A stretch of DNA of 64,000 nt, from contig NZ_CP092587.1 of assembly GCF_023920225.1 (NCBI RefSeq), forward strand, positions 372,001 to 436,000, read 5' to 3'. The DNA comes from Vibrio gazogenes (GTDB lineage: Bacteria > Pseudomonadota > Gammaproteobacteria > Enterobacterales > Vibrionaceae). Of this stretch, positions 38,664 through 47,530 are shown piece after piece; positions within the stretch are counted from its first letter, which is position 1, and each line of letters begins with the position of its first letter. Both the position numbers and the translations under genes were made by a program. Below the pieces are notes generated by a model. That model saw nothing but the letters and a program-made list of their open reading frames with translations. It did no database searches and had not been told where the DNA came from.

Positions 38664-41570
38664 ATGGCTTTTGCGTTGGGGCAGCGTTGGATAAGTGATA
38701 CCGAAAGCGACTTAGGATTAGGAACTGTGGTGGCATTAGATGACAGAACCGTCACATTAATGTTTGCTGCATCAGAAGAGAATCGGGTTTATGCACGCCA
38801 TGATGCGCCGGTCACCCGAGTTATTTTTCATACTGGTGATACCGTCGATAGCCAAGAAGGATGGACGTTACTGATTGAACAGGTGAGTGAAGACAATGGG
38901 GTGCTCACTTATATCGGTACCCGTCAGGATACGCAGGAAACTCAGGTTGAATTGCGAGAAATATTTTTAAGCCACCAAATTCGATTTAATAAACCTCAGG
39001 ATAAACTGTTTGCCGGTCAGATCGATCGGATGGACAATTTCGCATTGCGCTACCGTGCATTAGTCAATCAGCATCAGCAGCATAAAAGCCCAATGCGCGG
39101 ACTTTGTGGTGGCCGTGTTGGTTTGATTACCCACCAACTTTACATTGCTCATGAGGTCGGGCGGCGCCATGCGCCTCGCGTTCTGCTGGCTGATGAAGTC
39201 GGATTGGGTAAAACGATTGAAGCGGGAATGATCATCCACCAACAAGTATTGGCGGGCAGAGCAGAAAGAATTTTGATCGTTGTCCCTGAAACTCTTCAAT
39301 ATCAGTGGCTGGTCGAAATGATGCGTCGTTTCAACCTGCACTTTTCGATTTTTGATGAAGAGCGCTGTATCGAGTCACAGAGTGAGGCTGAAAATCCGTT
39401 TGAAACTCAGCAGTATGTGCTCTGTTCTCTTGATTTTCTCCGGCAATATCCGCAGCGTTTTGAGCAAGCCAAAGCGGCAAGCTGGGATTTGATGGTCGTC
39501 GATGAAGCGCACCATCTGGCATGGGAGGTTGATCAGCCTAGCTCTGAATATCTGATTGTTGAAGCGCTGGCGCAACAGATTTCCGGCGTTCTGTTATTGA
39601 CTGCAACGCCTGAACAGCTGGGCCGGGAAAGCCACTTTGCCCGACTACGCTTATTAGACCCTGACCGCTTTTATGACTTTGATGCATTTATTAAAGAAGA
39701 AGCGTCTTATGAACCCGTTGCCGAAGCAGTGTCTGCACTGGCTGAAGAGCGGGCGTTATCCAATGAATCGAAAAATCATATTGTCGAGCTGCTTTCTGAG
39801 CAGGATGTCGAACCGCTTTTTCGGATCATTGACGGCAATACCAGCAGTGAAGAAAAAGTCAGTGCGAGAGATGAGTTAATTGGTAACTTGATGGACCGTC
39901 ATGGGACCGGACGAGTACTGTTTCGTAATACGCGCGCTTCCATTCAGGGATTTCCACAGCGTTGTGTCAATCTGATTCCACTGGCGCAGCCGCTGGAATA
40001 TCTAGATTTCATCGAGCAATATATTGCTTCACTTGATTCCGCCCATCACCTGAAAATCGAAAGCGGTATGTACCCTGAACGTGCTTATCACGCTCAGGCG
40101 CATAGCTCGCAGGTGTGGTGGATGTTTGATCCGCGGATCAACTGGCTGCTCGATAAAGTGAAGTCGAAGCGTAGCGATAAAATTTTGGTGATTGCCGCCG
40201 AGGCGGAGACCGCACTTCAGATTGAACAGGCATTGCGTGAACGCGAAGGCATTCGGGCGACGGTTTTTCATGAAGGTATGTCGATTATTGAACGTGATAA
40301 AGCCGCTGCTTATTTTGCCCAGGATGAAGGCGGGGCGCAGGTACTGGTTTGTAGTGAGATTGGTTCTGAAGGACGAAATTTCCAGTTTGCCAGCCAGTTG
40401 GTCATGTTTGATTTACCGATGAACCCGGATCTGTTGGAACAGCGTATCGGACGTCTGGATCGGATTGGCCAAAAGCAGGATGTTGAGATCCACGTGCCTT
40501 ATTTACAGGGCTCGTCACAAGAAGTCATCGCCCGTTGGTATCATGAAGGTTTGAATGCTTTCGCGGAGACTTGTCCGACGGGGAATACTGTATTTGAATC
40601 CTTCGCTGAACGTTTGATGGCGCAGTTATCGTCATCAGATCAGCACCAGTTGGATACGTTGATCAGCGATGCCCGTAAGATGAATCACGACTTGAAAGCG
40701 GCACTGGAACACGGGCGAGATCGTTTACTGGAAATGCATTCTCATGGTGGTGAAAAAGCGGAACAAATTGTCCGTGACATTGCAGCAACGGATGGTGATA
40801 CCGAATTGGTCGCTTTTGCGCTGAACCTGTTCGATACCATTGGGCTGAATCAGGATGATCGTGGTGAGCATACGCTGGTGGTTACCCCTTCTGAGCACAT
40901 GATGGTACCGAGTTATCCTGGGTTACCTTATGAAGGTGCGACGATTACTTTTGAGCGGGAAACAGCACTCTCGCGGGAAGATATTCACTTTATGACATGG
41001 GAACATCCGATGATTCAGGGAGGGATTGATCTCCTCCTGAGTGAGGGGGTCGGAACGTCAGCCGTTTCTTTGTTGAAGAATAAAGCACTGCCGGTCGGGA
41101 CGATTTTGCTCGAGTTAGTCTATGTCGTGGATGCTCAGGCACCAAAAAGCAGCGGTATCGGCCGCTTCTTACCTAAAACACCAATTCGTCTGATGCTGGA
41201 TGCGCAGGGCAATGATCTGTCATCGCAGGTGGCATTCGAAGGGTTCAATCGCCAACTGAGTCCGGTTAACCGCCATTTAGCAAACAAGCTGGTGACCTCC
41301 GTTCAGCAAGAGGTTCATCAACTGATTCAGCGCAGTGAAGCGGTGATCCAGTCGAAGGTGGAGAGCATTCGACATACGGCTCAAGAGGAAATGGTCTCGG
41401 CCTTGAATCGCGAGCTCGAACGTTTACAGGCGTTGAAAGCGGTCAATCCGAATATTCGGGAAGAAGAAATCGAGATTCTGGGTAATCAGATTTCAGTGTT
41501 GTCCGTGTTGATTCAGCAAGCGCAGTATCAGTTGGATTCACTACGTTTGATTGTGGTTTCACATCAATGA
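38664..41570 (+). CDS. rapA: RNA polymerase-associated SWI2/SNF2 ATPase RapA
   Basis: RapA (HepA) binds core RNA polymerase and frees it from stalled post-termination complexes. The 968-residue product has two N-terminal Tudor-like domains (about 1-105), the ATPase Walker A DEVGLGKT (177-184), the DEAH box (VVDEAHHL), the second RecA lobe with [16 protein letters not shown] and [11 protein letters not shown], and a C-terminal spacer/effector region with a coiled-coil end. AGGTGG precedes the ATG. Length is as in Escherichia coli (968). Confidence 0.97.
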   Translation: MAFALGQRWISDTESDLGLGTVVALDDRTVTLMFAASEENRVYARHDAPVTRVIFHTGDTVDSQEGWTLLIEQVSEDNGVLTYIGTRQDTQETQVELREIFLSHQIRFNKPQDKLFAGQIDRMDNFALRYRALVNQHQQHKSPMRGLCGGRVGLITHQLYIAHEVGRRHAPRVLLADEVGLGKTIEAGMIIHQQVLAGRAERILIVVPETLQYQWLVEMMRRFNLHFSIFDEERCIESQSEAENPFETQQYVLCSLDFLRQYPQRFEQAKAASWDLMVVDEAHHLAWEVDQPSSEYLIVEALAQQISGVLLLTATPEQLGRESHFARLRLLDPDRFYDFDAFIKEEASYEPVAEAVSALAEERALSNESKNHIVELLSEQDVEPLFRIIDGNTSSEEKVSARDELIGNLMDRHGTGRVLFRNTRASIQGFPQRCVNLIPLAQPLEYLDFIEQYIASLDSAHHLKIESGMYPERAYHAQAHSSQVWWMFDPRINWLLDKVKSKRSDKILVIAAEAETALQIEQALREREGIRATVFHEGMSIIERDKAAAYFAQDEGGAQVLVCSEIGSEGRNFQFASQLVMFDLPMNPDLLEQRIGRLDRIGQKQDVEIHVPYLQGSSQEVIARWYHEGLNAFAETCPTGNTVFESFAERLMAQLSSSDQHQLDTLISDARKMNHDLKAALEHGRDRLLEMHSHGGEKAEQIVRDIAATDGDTELVAFALNLFDTIGLNQDDRGEHTLVVTPSEHMMVPSYPGLPYEGATITFERETALSREDIHFMTWEHPMIQGGIDLLLSEGVGTSAVSLLKNKALPVGTILLELVYVVDAQAPKSSGIGRFLPKTPIRLMLDAQGNDLSSQVAFEGFNRQLSPVNRHLANKLVTSVQQEVHQLIQRSEAVIQSKVESIRHTAQEEMVSALNRELERLQALKAVNPNIREEEIEILGNQISVLSVLIQQAQYQLDSLRLIVVSHQ

Positions 41571-41587
41571 TTGTGGTTTGATATCAG
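41548..41587 (+). repeat. Imperfect 20-bp tandem duplication across the rapA stop codon
   Basis: TGATTGTGGTTTCACATCAA (41548-41567) is followed directly by a copy with three mismatches (41568-41587). The first copy encodes the last residues and stop of rapA and the second lies just after it. Confidence 0.6.
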
Positions 41588-41615
41588 TCAGTCGTATTCA
41601 TCACCATACAAGCAC

Positions 41616-41646
41616 AAAAAAGCCATCAGCAATGATGGCTTTTTTT
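41616..41646. terminator. Bidirectional terminator between rapA and the Nramp-like gene
   Basis: A perfect 13-bp stem (AAAAAAGCCATCA with TGATGGCTTTTTT) and a GCAA loop end in a T-run, with an A-run on the other side. It separates convergent genes. Confidence 0.92.
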
Positions 41647-41682
41647 GATACTCAGAAGTACTGAACCGAGCGTATTGACCGC

Positions 41683-42972
41683 TTACATGAACCATTTCCA
41701 CCAGAGGAAGAGTGCAAGGAAGCCAAATAAATAAATCAGCCCGGTAATCGACAATAATTTCATTTTAGGCCCCAGTGTCAGTGATTCCGGCAACGGTGTT
41801 CTGGTGACCAAAATATAGTTGAGCAGGGCAAAAACGGGCGTCGTAACGAAGGCCATAATCATGGCGAAATTCAGCATCGGCAATAAGGCTGATTTAGCAA
41901 AAGCAAGAATGCTCAGCGCTGCTACCGAAACGATCAGCATCCAGGGCGAAAGATAACGATGTTTTTCCACATCTGTTTTCTCATCGGTTGCTTGCTGTGT
42001 TAACAGACGTTGTGACTCGGCTATCACGCGCGAATAGCCATCGATGACGGTAATCGTACTGCCAAAAATACAGAAGAAAGCGATGACTGCAATCAGGTAA
42101 CGGGCCCATTCACCAATGGTCGATGCGTATAAGTTGACTAACTGGTGGGTAAATCCAATCCCTGATTTCGACAATTCAGTGCCCGTGCCATGAATCAGTA
42201 ATGCGCCGAGCGCCAGAAAGATAATGGCCAGAATCGCAGTCCCGATATAGCCGATATTAAAATCGAATAGTGCTGATTTCGGTGTGACATTCTGTTGTGC
42301 GCACTGATTTTTCAGCCAAATTGAGGTAAGACTCGAGATCTCAATCGGGGCTGGCATCCATCCCATGGTCACAACCAGAAAGCCGATTGCCGCAAGTGTC
42401 CAAGGCGATGGATCGGGTGCGTCTGGCACGGTTGCTGCGGGATGACCAATGGCAATAACGACGGCTGATAGCGTGGCAATCGTGAGCACTGCCATGATCA
42501 CTTTCGCCAGTGAATCGAGCGCTTTATAGTGGCCGGCAAATAAAATGATCAAACAGGTGGTGACGACCATGATCGATAAAGTCAGGCTGGATAGTTCAAA
42601 CGGCATGAAATATCCCAACAGACTGGCACTAAAGAGCGTCAGGGCTGCCGTATTGATCACGGCCGAAATGACACTCAGCAGCATGAAAATCCACAGATAA
42701 GGTTTGCCGAGTTGTGCATAACCGTGCACCAGACATTCCCCTGTGCCCATGGTGTATTGAATACCAGCTCGGAAAAAAGGGTATTTAAAAAGATTCACGA
42801 GCAAGATTAAGGCTGCCAGTTGCCAGCCATAGATTGCCCCAGCTTTGGTTGATGCCACGAGATGCGATCCACCGACGGCAGCGGCAGCCATCATAATTCC
42901 GGGACCGAGTGATTTGATCACTCTGGACAATGAAAATCCCTGTGGAGAGGGATAAGCGGCAGCATTTTCCAT
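41683..42972 (-). CDS. Nramp-like divalent-metal transporter family protein with altered metal motif
   Basis: The 429-residue protein has 11 or so membrane helices and the Nramp-type first helix region SLGPGIMMAAAAVGGSHLVAST followed by KAGAIYGWQLAALI. In MntH-type Nramp proteins the first helix carries the metal-binding DPGN; here the aligned residues are GGSH (34-37). The sixth-helix MPH is represented by MPAPIEISS. The protein therefore belongs to the broad Nramp superfamily but probably not to the Mn2+/Fe2+ branch. The substrate is unknown. It is convergent with rapA and divergent from rluA. Confidence 0.8.
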   Translation of the reverse strand: MENAAAYPSPQGFSLSRVIKSLGPGIMMAAAAVGGSHLVASTKAGAIYGWQLAALILLVNLFKYPFFRAGIQYTMGTGECLVHGYAQLGKPYLWIFMLLSVISAVINTAALTLFSASLLGYFMPFELSSLTLSIMVVTTCLIILFAGHYKALDSLAKVIMAVLTIATLSAVVIAIGHPAATVPDAPDPSPWTLAAIGFLVVTMGWMPAPIEISSLTSIWLKNQCAQQNVTPKSALFDFNIGYIGTAILAIIFLALGALLIHGTGTELSKSGIGFTHQLVNLYASTIGEWARYLIAVIAFFCIFGSTITVIDGYSRVIAESQRLLTQQATDEKTDVEKHRYLSPWMLIVSVAALSILAFAKSALLPMLNFAMIMAFVTTPVFALLNYILVTRTPLPESLTLGPKMKLLSITGLIYLFGFLALFLWWKWFM

Positions 42973-43312
42973 TCTTGTTCCTTAGTTTAAAGCAATTGTT
43001 TGCAGCGATGTTGTGTCGTTTTTATTCTGTGTGTTTGCGCTATCGTTGGTGACGACAGATTGACCATGTACGCTATGTTTTTCATGCGTGTTTTTGTTGT
43101 TTTGTCAATAAATAACATGAATATCATATTTGTAGTATGTGTCAATTTATATATACATTAAATGTTAAGAAATGAAGATGAATCATGTGGTGGTACGATC
43201 TCTTGATGATAACTTTGTCGTATTGACCTTCATGTAAAGCCAAACTAACCGGACTGCATCTTGCGCTGATTTCGGTATATAATGCAGCGCGTTTTTTCCT
43301 AGAGATGCTGAT
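42973..43312. other. Intergenic region between the Nramp-like gene and rluA
   Basis: This 340-base AT-rich gap holds the divergent promoters. I see no Fur or MntR box that I could defend, no RNA gene and no credible small ORF. Confidence 0.5.
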
Positions 43313-44050
43313 ATGGCAATGACATCGTACACGCCTCCGACCACACCGTGGACGGAGATTATTTATCAAGACGAGCATATTTTGGCGGTCAATAAACCGT
43401 CTGGCTTGCTTTCTGTGCCCGGCAAAGATCCGCAACACTATGACAGCATGTGGTCTCGCTTGGTGGATGACTATCCGGAAATTCAGATCGTTCACCGTCT
43501 GGATATGGCGACGTCCGGACTGATGCTGTTTGCCAAGAATAAACATGTAGAAAGTGCATTGAAAAAACAGTTTCAGTATCGATTAACGCATAAGGTCTAC
43601 TATGCACGAGTGTGGGGCAATGTTGCGCAGGATGAAGGTGAAGTTGATTTACCATTGATTTGTGACTGGCCGAATCGTCCCCGTCAGAAAGTTTGTTTTG
43701 AAACCGGTAAGCCGTCCCGGACTTTATTTCAGGTGGTCGCAAGAGAAGCGTTGACGACGGTTGTCCGTCTTTTCCCGGTGACGGGGCGTTCCCATCAGTT
43801 GCGAGTTCACATGCTGGCAATTGGCCATCCGATTGTGGGGGATGAGTTTTATGCGCCAGAAGAAGCTAGAGCGTTTGCCGCGCGACTCCATCTACATGCC
43901 GCAGAACTGAGTTTCTATCATCCCAAAAATCATTGGTTGAGACGTATATTCGTGCCGTGTGAGTTTTATCCGCCAGCGGAAGAGATTATTTTCGAACATT
44001 TTGACCCAGAGAGAAAACTGCCGGATTATAAGAAGCTGCCGAGGCCATAG
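43313..44050 (+). CDS. rluA: Dual-specificity pseudouridine synthase RluA
   Basis: RluA makes pseudouridine at position 746 of 23S rRNA and position 32 of several tRNAs. The 245-residue product has motif I KPSGLLSVPGK, the catalytic aspartate D64 in HRLDMATSG, and the C-terminal TGRSHQLRVHMLAIGHPIVGD. There is no S4 domain, which fits RluA rather than RluC or RluD. It is upstream of the dehydrogenase gene on the same strand, usual in vibrios. Confidence 0.93.
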   Translation: MAMTSYTPPTTPWTEIIYQDEHILAVNKPSGLLSVPGKDPQHYDSMWSRLVDDYPEIQIVHRLDMATSGLMLFAKNKHVESALKKQFQYRLTHKVYYARVWGNVAQDEGEVDLPLICDWPNRPRQKVCFETGKPSRTLFQVVAREALTTVVRLFPVTGRSHQLRVHMLAIGHPIVGDEFYAPEEARAFAARLHLHAAELSFYHPKNHWLRRIFVPCEFYPPAEEIIFEHFDPERKLPDYKKLPRP

Positions 44051-44088
44051 TCGGGTTCCCAACCTAGATTCGGGTTCCTAACCTAGAT
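44051..44088 (+). repeat. 19-bp tandem duplication directly after rluA
   Basis: TCGGGTTCC-AACCTAGAT occurs twice in tandem (44051-44069 and 44070-44088), with one mismatch (C/T). It fills the gap between the rluA stop codon and the Shine-Dalgarno of the next gene. Confidence 0.85.
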
Positions 44089-44100
44089 AAGGAGAAAAGG

Positions 44101-45063
44101 ATGTCATTACCGCGAGTCGTATTTGTTGATCGAGCCACGATCCCCGCTCATATTTATTTTCCTGAGCTTCCTTTTGAACATCAGTGGGTGAGTTATGATG
44201 AAACATCACCGTCGCAGTTACTGGAAAGAGTTCACGATGCAGACGTGATTATTACCAATAAAGTGGTGCTCAACGCGGATTCATTGTCTCAACTTCCCAA
44301 ATTACGTCTGATTGCTGTTGCGGCAACTGGCGTGAACAATGTCGATATCGAGTATTGTCGGGCGCATGGCATCGCGGTCACGAATGTGCAGGGATATGCG
44401 ACACGTTCCGTGCCCGAACATGTCATCGGTATGATCTTCGCACTCCGTCGTCATTTGATGGCCTATCATCATGATATTGGCCGGGGAGAGTGGCAACAGC
44501 GTCGTCAGTTCTGTTTTTTCACGCATCCAATCGGTGATGTGGCCGATAGCACCATCGGGATTATCGGTCATGGCACGCTGGGACAAGCAACCGCTGAACT
44601 GGCCCGGGCCGTCGGGATGCAGGTTATCTTTGCTGAGCGTAAAGGGGCATCCGTTTGCCGAGAAGGACGTTTGCCGTTTGAAACGGTGTTACGTCAGGCT
44701 GATGTGGTTTCATTACATTGCCCTTTAACTGAAGAGACTCACCATTTGCTTGGTGCGGATGAGCTATCGATGATGAAAGCCAACGCGATTCTGATCAATA
44801 CCGGAAGAGGGGGGCTTGTGGATGAAGCCGCACTGGTTGATGCGTTGACGTCTGGCACGATTGCCGCTGCCGGTGTCGATGTATTTACGCAGGAGCCTGC
44901 CGATGAGCGCAATCCACTGGTCGCCAATATTGATTTACCGAACCTGTTATTGACGCCTCATATTGCTTGGGGCAGTGATTCTGCGATTCAGCAACTGGTT
45001 CAGCGATTAGTCGACAATATTACGGTATTTCATCAAGGGCAAAAACAGAACCGAATTGTTTAG
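44101..45063 (+). CDS. D-isomer-specific 2-hydroxyacid dehydrogenase (glycerate/hydroxypyruvate type)
   Basis: The 320-residue NAD-dependent enzyme has the Rossmann motif GHGTLG (156-161), the catalytic arginine region LINTGRGGLVDEAALVDAL, the glutamate in DVFTQEPA, and the catalytic histidine in LLTPHIAWG. It resembles the HprA/glycerate-dehydrogenase branch, which reduces hydroxypyruvate or glyoxylate; the exact substrate cannot be fixed from sequence. AAGGAGAAAAGG precedes the ATG. Confidence 0.88.
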   Translation: MSLPRVVFVDRATIPAHIYFPELPFEHQWVSYDETSPSQLLERVHDADVIITNKVVLNADSLSQLPKLRLIAVAATGVNNVDIEYCRAHGIAVTNVQGYATRSVPEHVIGMIFALRRHLMAYHHDIGRGEWQQRRQFCFFTHPIGDVADSTIGIIGHGTLGQATAELARAVGMQVIFAERKGASVCREGRLPFETVLRQADVVSLHCPLTEETHHLLGADELSMMKANAILINTGRGGLVDEAALVDALTSGTIAAAGVDVFTQEPADERNPLVANIDLPNLLLTPHIAWGSDSAIQQLVQRLVDNITVFHQGQKQNRIV

Positions 45064-45268
45064 TCAGTGATGAATGTCATCACGTTAAATAAGTAAATGG
45101 GGATGTCAGTGCGCTATTTTTTGGCAAGATATCTCACATTTATGAGCTTGTCGTTTAGACGCGTGCAGGCTATTCGTATTGTTGATAACATTGCCATTCT
45201 ATATGATTTAGCCAAATCATCACGCTGATGATTTGGCGCTATATTGAATATAACGTCAGGATTGACTC

Positions 45269-46438
45269 ATGAACGAAAATAATACTGTGAATCCTCTCCG
45301 TTTTAATGGACGGACTGGGGAGTTTTTTGGCATTTGGATTGTAAATATTTTGCTCTCCGTAGTGACTTTGGGTGTCTATTCGGCTTGGGCCAAAGTAAGA
45401 ACCAAACGTTATTTCTATGGCAATACCTATCTCGCGCAAGATAACTTTGAATATCACGGGACACCGAAACAAATCCTCAAAGGGCGTGCAGTTGCCATGC
45501 TGTGTTTATTAATTTGGGTGATGTTAAGCTCTGTTTCTGAAGTGGCGTCTGCTGTCTTATTAATTTTGTTTTATCTGGTATTGCCTTGGATGATGTGGAG
45601 TAATGTCCGCTTTGATTCGGCAATGACCAGTTACCGAAATACTCACTTTGCTTTTGCAGGCACACTGAAACAAGCTTATATCACTTTTATGGGGCGTGGT
45701 GTGGTTGCCATTCTCGGATTTATTCTGGGAATTGCTGGTATCGTGATTATCACACGGATGGTCAATAGTGTTTTGTTGACTGTCGTGATGGCAATTGCTT
45801 TTGTTGCGTTGTGTGCATTTATTCAAGCATGGGTGATGACCGGAGTATGGCGCTATTTTATGAATGGCTACCGATATGGTAATGCTGAATTTTCCGCGGT
45901 TCTTACCAGTAAAAATCTATTTTTCATTAATTTAGGTGCGATTGGTATTTTTATTGGTGGCGCGTTGATGATGTTAGTACTGGGCAGCATTTTCTTTTAT
46001 TCAGTGGTGATGAATATCATCATGGATATCGACAGCTTCATGTATTCGATGAATGATACCATGCTCGGGGGAATCATTATTGGTTATCTCTTGTTGATTA
46101 TTATTGGGATGATTTCCGCTGCTTATATGAGTGTCCGGATTCGAAACTACGTTTATTCTCAAACCGCTGTTTCATTGGATAACCAGTCACTTAAGCTTAA
46201 TTCCAGCTTTTCAGTGTTGAAGTATGTGGGGTTATTACTGACCAATATGTTGGGGTTAATTTTCACCTTGGGGTTAGCGCATCCGTGGGTGAAAGTGCGT
46301 ATGGCGAATTATGCCGCTGAGCAGACACAAGTGATCGGTAATTTAGATATGATCGAGGCTGTGGATCAAGATTCAGATGTGCGCTCTGCACTGGGAGATG
46401 AGCTGGTGCAAGCCTTTGATATCAATTTAGGCATTTGA
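45269..46438 (+). CDS. YjgN-family (DUF898) integral membrane protein
   Basis: The 389-residue protein carries the DUF898 signature, repeated: LRFNGRTGEFFGIWIVNILLS, then VTLGVYSAWAKVRTKRYFYGNT at the N-terminus, and a second copy near the C-terminus (LTNMLGLIFTLGLAHPWVKVRMANY). About eight membrane helices lie between. The family has no established function. The next gene, a membrane-anchored M48 peptidase, begins two bases after its stop, so the two probably act together, possibly in envelope protein quality control. Confidence 0.88.
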   Translation: MNENNTVNPLRFNGRTGEFFGIWIVNILLSVVTLGVYSAWAKVRTKRYFYGNTYLAQDNFEYHGTPKQILKGRAVAMLCLLIWVMLSSVSEVASAVLLILFYLVLPWMMWSNVRFDSAMTSYRNTHFAFAGTLKQAYITFMGRGVVAILGFILGIAGIVIITRMVNSVLLTVVMAIAFVALCAFIQAWVMTGVWRYFMNGYRYGNAEFSAVLTSKNLFFINLGAIGIFIGGALMMLVLGSIFFYSVVMNIIMDIDSFMYSMNDTMLGGIIIGYLLLIIIGMISAAYMSVRIRNYVYSQTAVSLDNQSLKLNSSFSVLKYVGLLLTNMLGLIFTLGLAHPWVKVRMANYAAEQTQVIGNLDMIEAVDQDSDVRSALGDELVQAFDINLGI

Positions 46439-46440
46439 TA

Positions 46441-47436
46441 ATGCGAGTCGAAGGGGCGGCTTATCCGCCCCGTTTATCACAGCGGTGTTCTGCGGATATC
46501 GACATCTCCGCAGAGCAGATCGAATTGCGTTGTGATAACGAGTTGGTCAGTCAGACTTCGTTTGAGCTGTTAACGCTCAGTGACAGTGTTGGTAATCTCC
46601 CCGTACGCATCACTTTTCCCGATGGGTGGGTTTTTGTCCCTGAGCAAAATAAAGATATTGATTGTTTGCTGCAAAAGAAGGGCAAAAAATCACTCAGAAT
46701 CCGCCAGGTTGAATCTAACCTATGGTTGATTCTAGTGAGTATTGTTTTCTGTATCGCGATGCTGTTTACCGGTTATCGGTATGGGATTCCATGGGTGAGT
46801 CATTACGCGGCTCGAATGTTGCCTGAGGGCGTCCCTGTTTTCGTCGGAGAAAAAATCCTCGACCAGCTGGATGAACAGTTTGCAATGAGCCAGATTCCGC
46901 TCAAGCAGCAACAAGCCATCAGAAAGCGGGTCGCTTTATTCCAACAGCAACTCCCACCAATGCCTTTCCCTATACAGATTGAGTTTCGCGACAGTGAGAT
47001 CGCCAACGCATTCGCGTTGCCCGGTGGCAAAATCGTACTCCTTGATCCTTTGGTTGAACTTGCCCAGAGCGATCAGCAACTCGATGGGGTGATTTTGCAT
47101 GAGATGGGGCACGTTTATCATCGTCATATGATGACGCGGTTGGTTGAGTCGAGTTTGACAGCGGTCGTCGTCGCTTCGTTAACAGGAGATACATCAGGTG
47201 TCGTGCATCAGATGATTGGTGCCGGTGTTTTTGTGATGAACACGGGTTTATCGCGAGATATGGAGCGTCAGGCCGACCATTTTGCCAAACAGGCAATGTT
47301 GAAGATTTATCATACCAGTGAGCCAATGGCTGAGATGTTTGAATTACTTCGGCAGCAACAAATGCAACATATGCCGGACTGGCTGAGTTCACATCCTAAT
47401 TTCTCTGAACGGATTGAATCGATGCGCAAGCCATAG
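46441..47436 (+). CDS. Membrane-anchored M48-family zinc metallopeptidase
   Basis: The 331-residue protein has a cytoplasmic N-terminal part, one membrane helix (about 94-112) and an M48 peptidase domain with the zinc site HEMGH (220-224) and a third ligand in DMERQADHF (E275). The orientation of the domain is probably periplasmic. It begins two bases after the yjgN-like gene and has only a weak site of its own, which suggests translational coupling. A TTG two codons earlier is an alternative start. Confidence 0.85.
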   Translation: MRVEGAAYPPRLSQRCSADIDISAEQIELRCDNELVSQTSFELLTLSDSVGNLPVRITFPDGWVFVPEQNKDIDCLLQKKGKKSLRIRQVESNLWLILVSIVFCIAMLFTGYRYGIPWVSHYAARMLPEGVPVFVGEKILDQLDEQFAMSQIPLKQQQAIRKRVALFQQQLPPMPFPIQIEFRDSEIANAFALPGGKIVLLDPLVELAQSDQQLDGVILHEMGHVYHRHMMTRLVESSLTAVVVASLTGDTSGVVHQMIGAGVFVMNTGLSRDMERQADHFAKQAMLKIYHTSEPMAEMFELLRQQQMQHMPDWLSSHPNFSERIESMRKP

Positions 47437-47482
47437 GAAAACAAACCGATGGATTTGATGATAATCGATGATTCGATGCAAT

Positions 47483-47510
47483 AAAAAAACAGCGGCATTG
47501 CCGCTGTTTT
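47483..47510 (-). terminator. Rho-independent terminator of valS
   Basis: An 11-bp stem (AAAACAGCGGC with GCCGCTGTTTT) has a 3-base loop and a seven-T run on the minus strand, just after valS. It may also serve the plus-strand peptidase gene. Confidence 0.9.
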
Positions 47511-47530
47511 GGTCTCTGTCGTCTTGGCGA

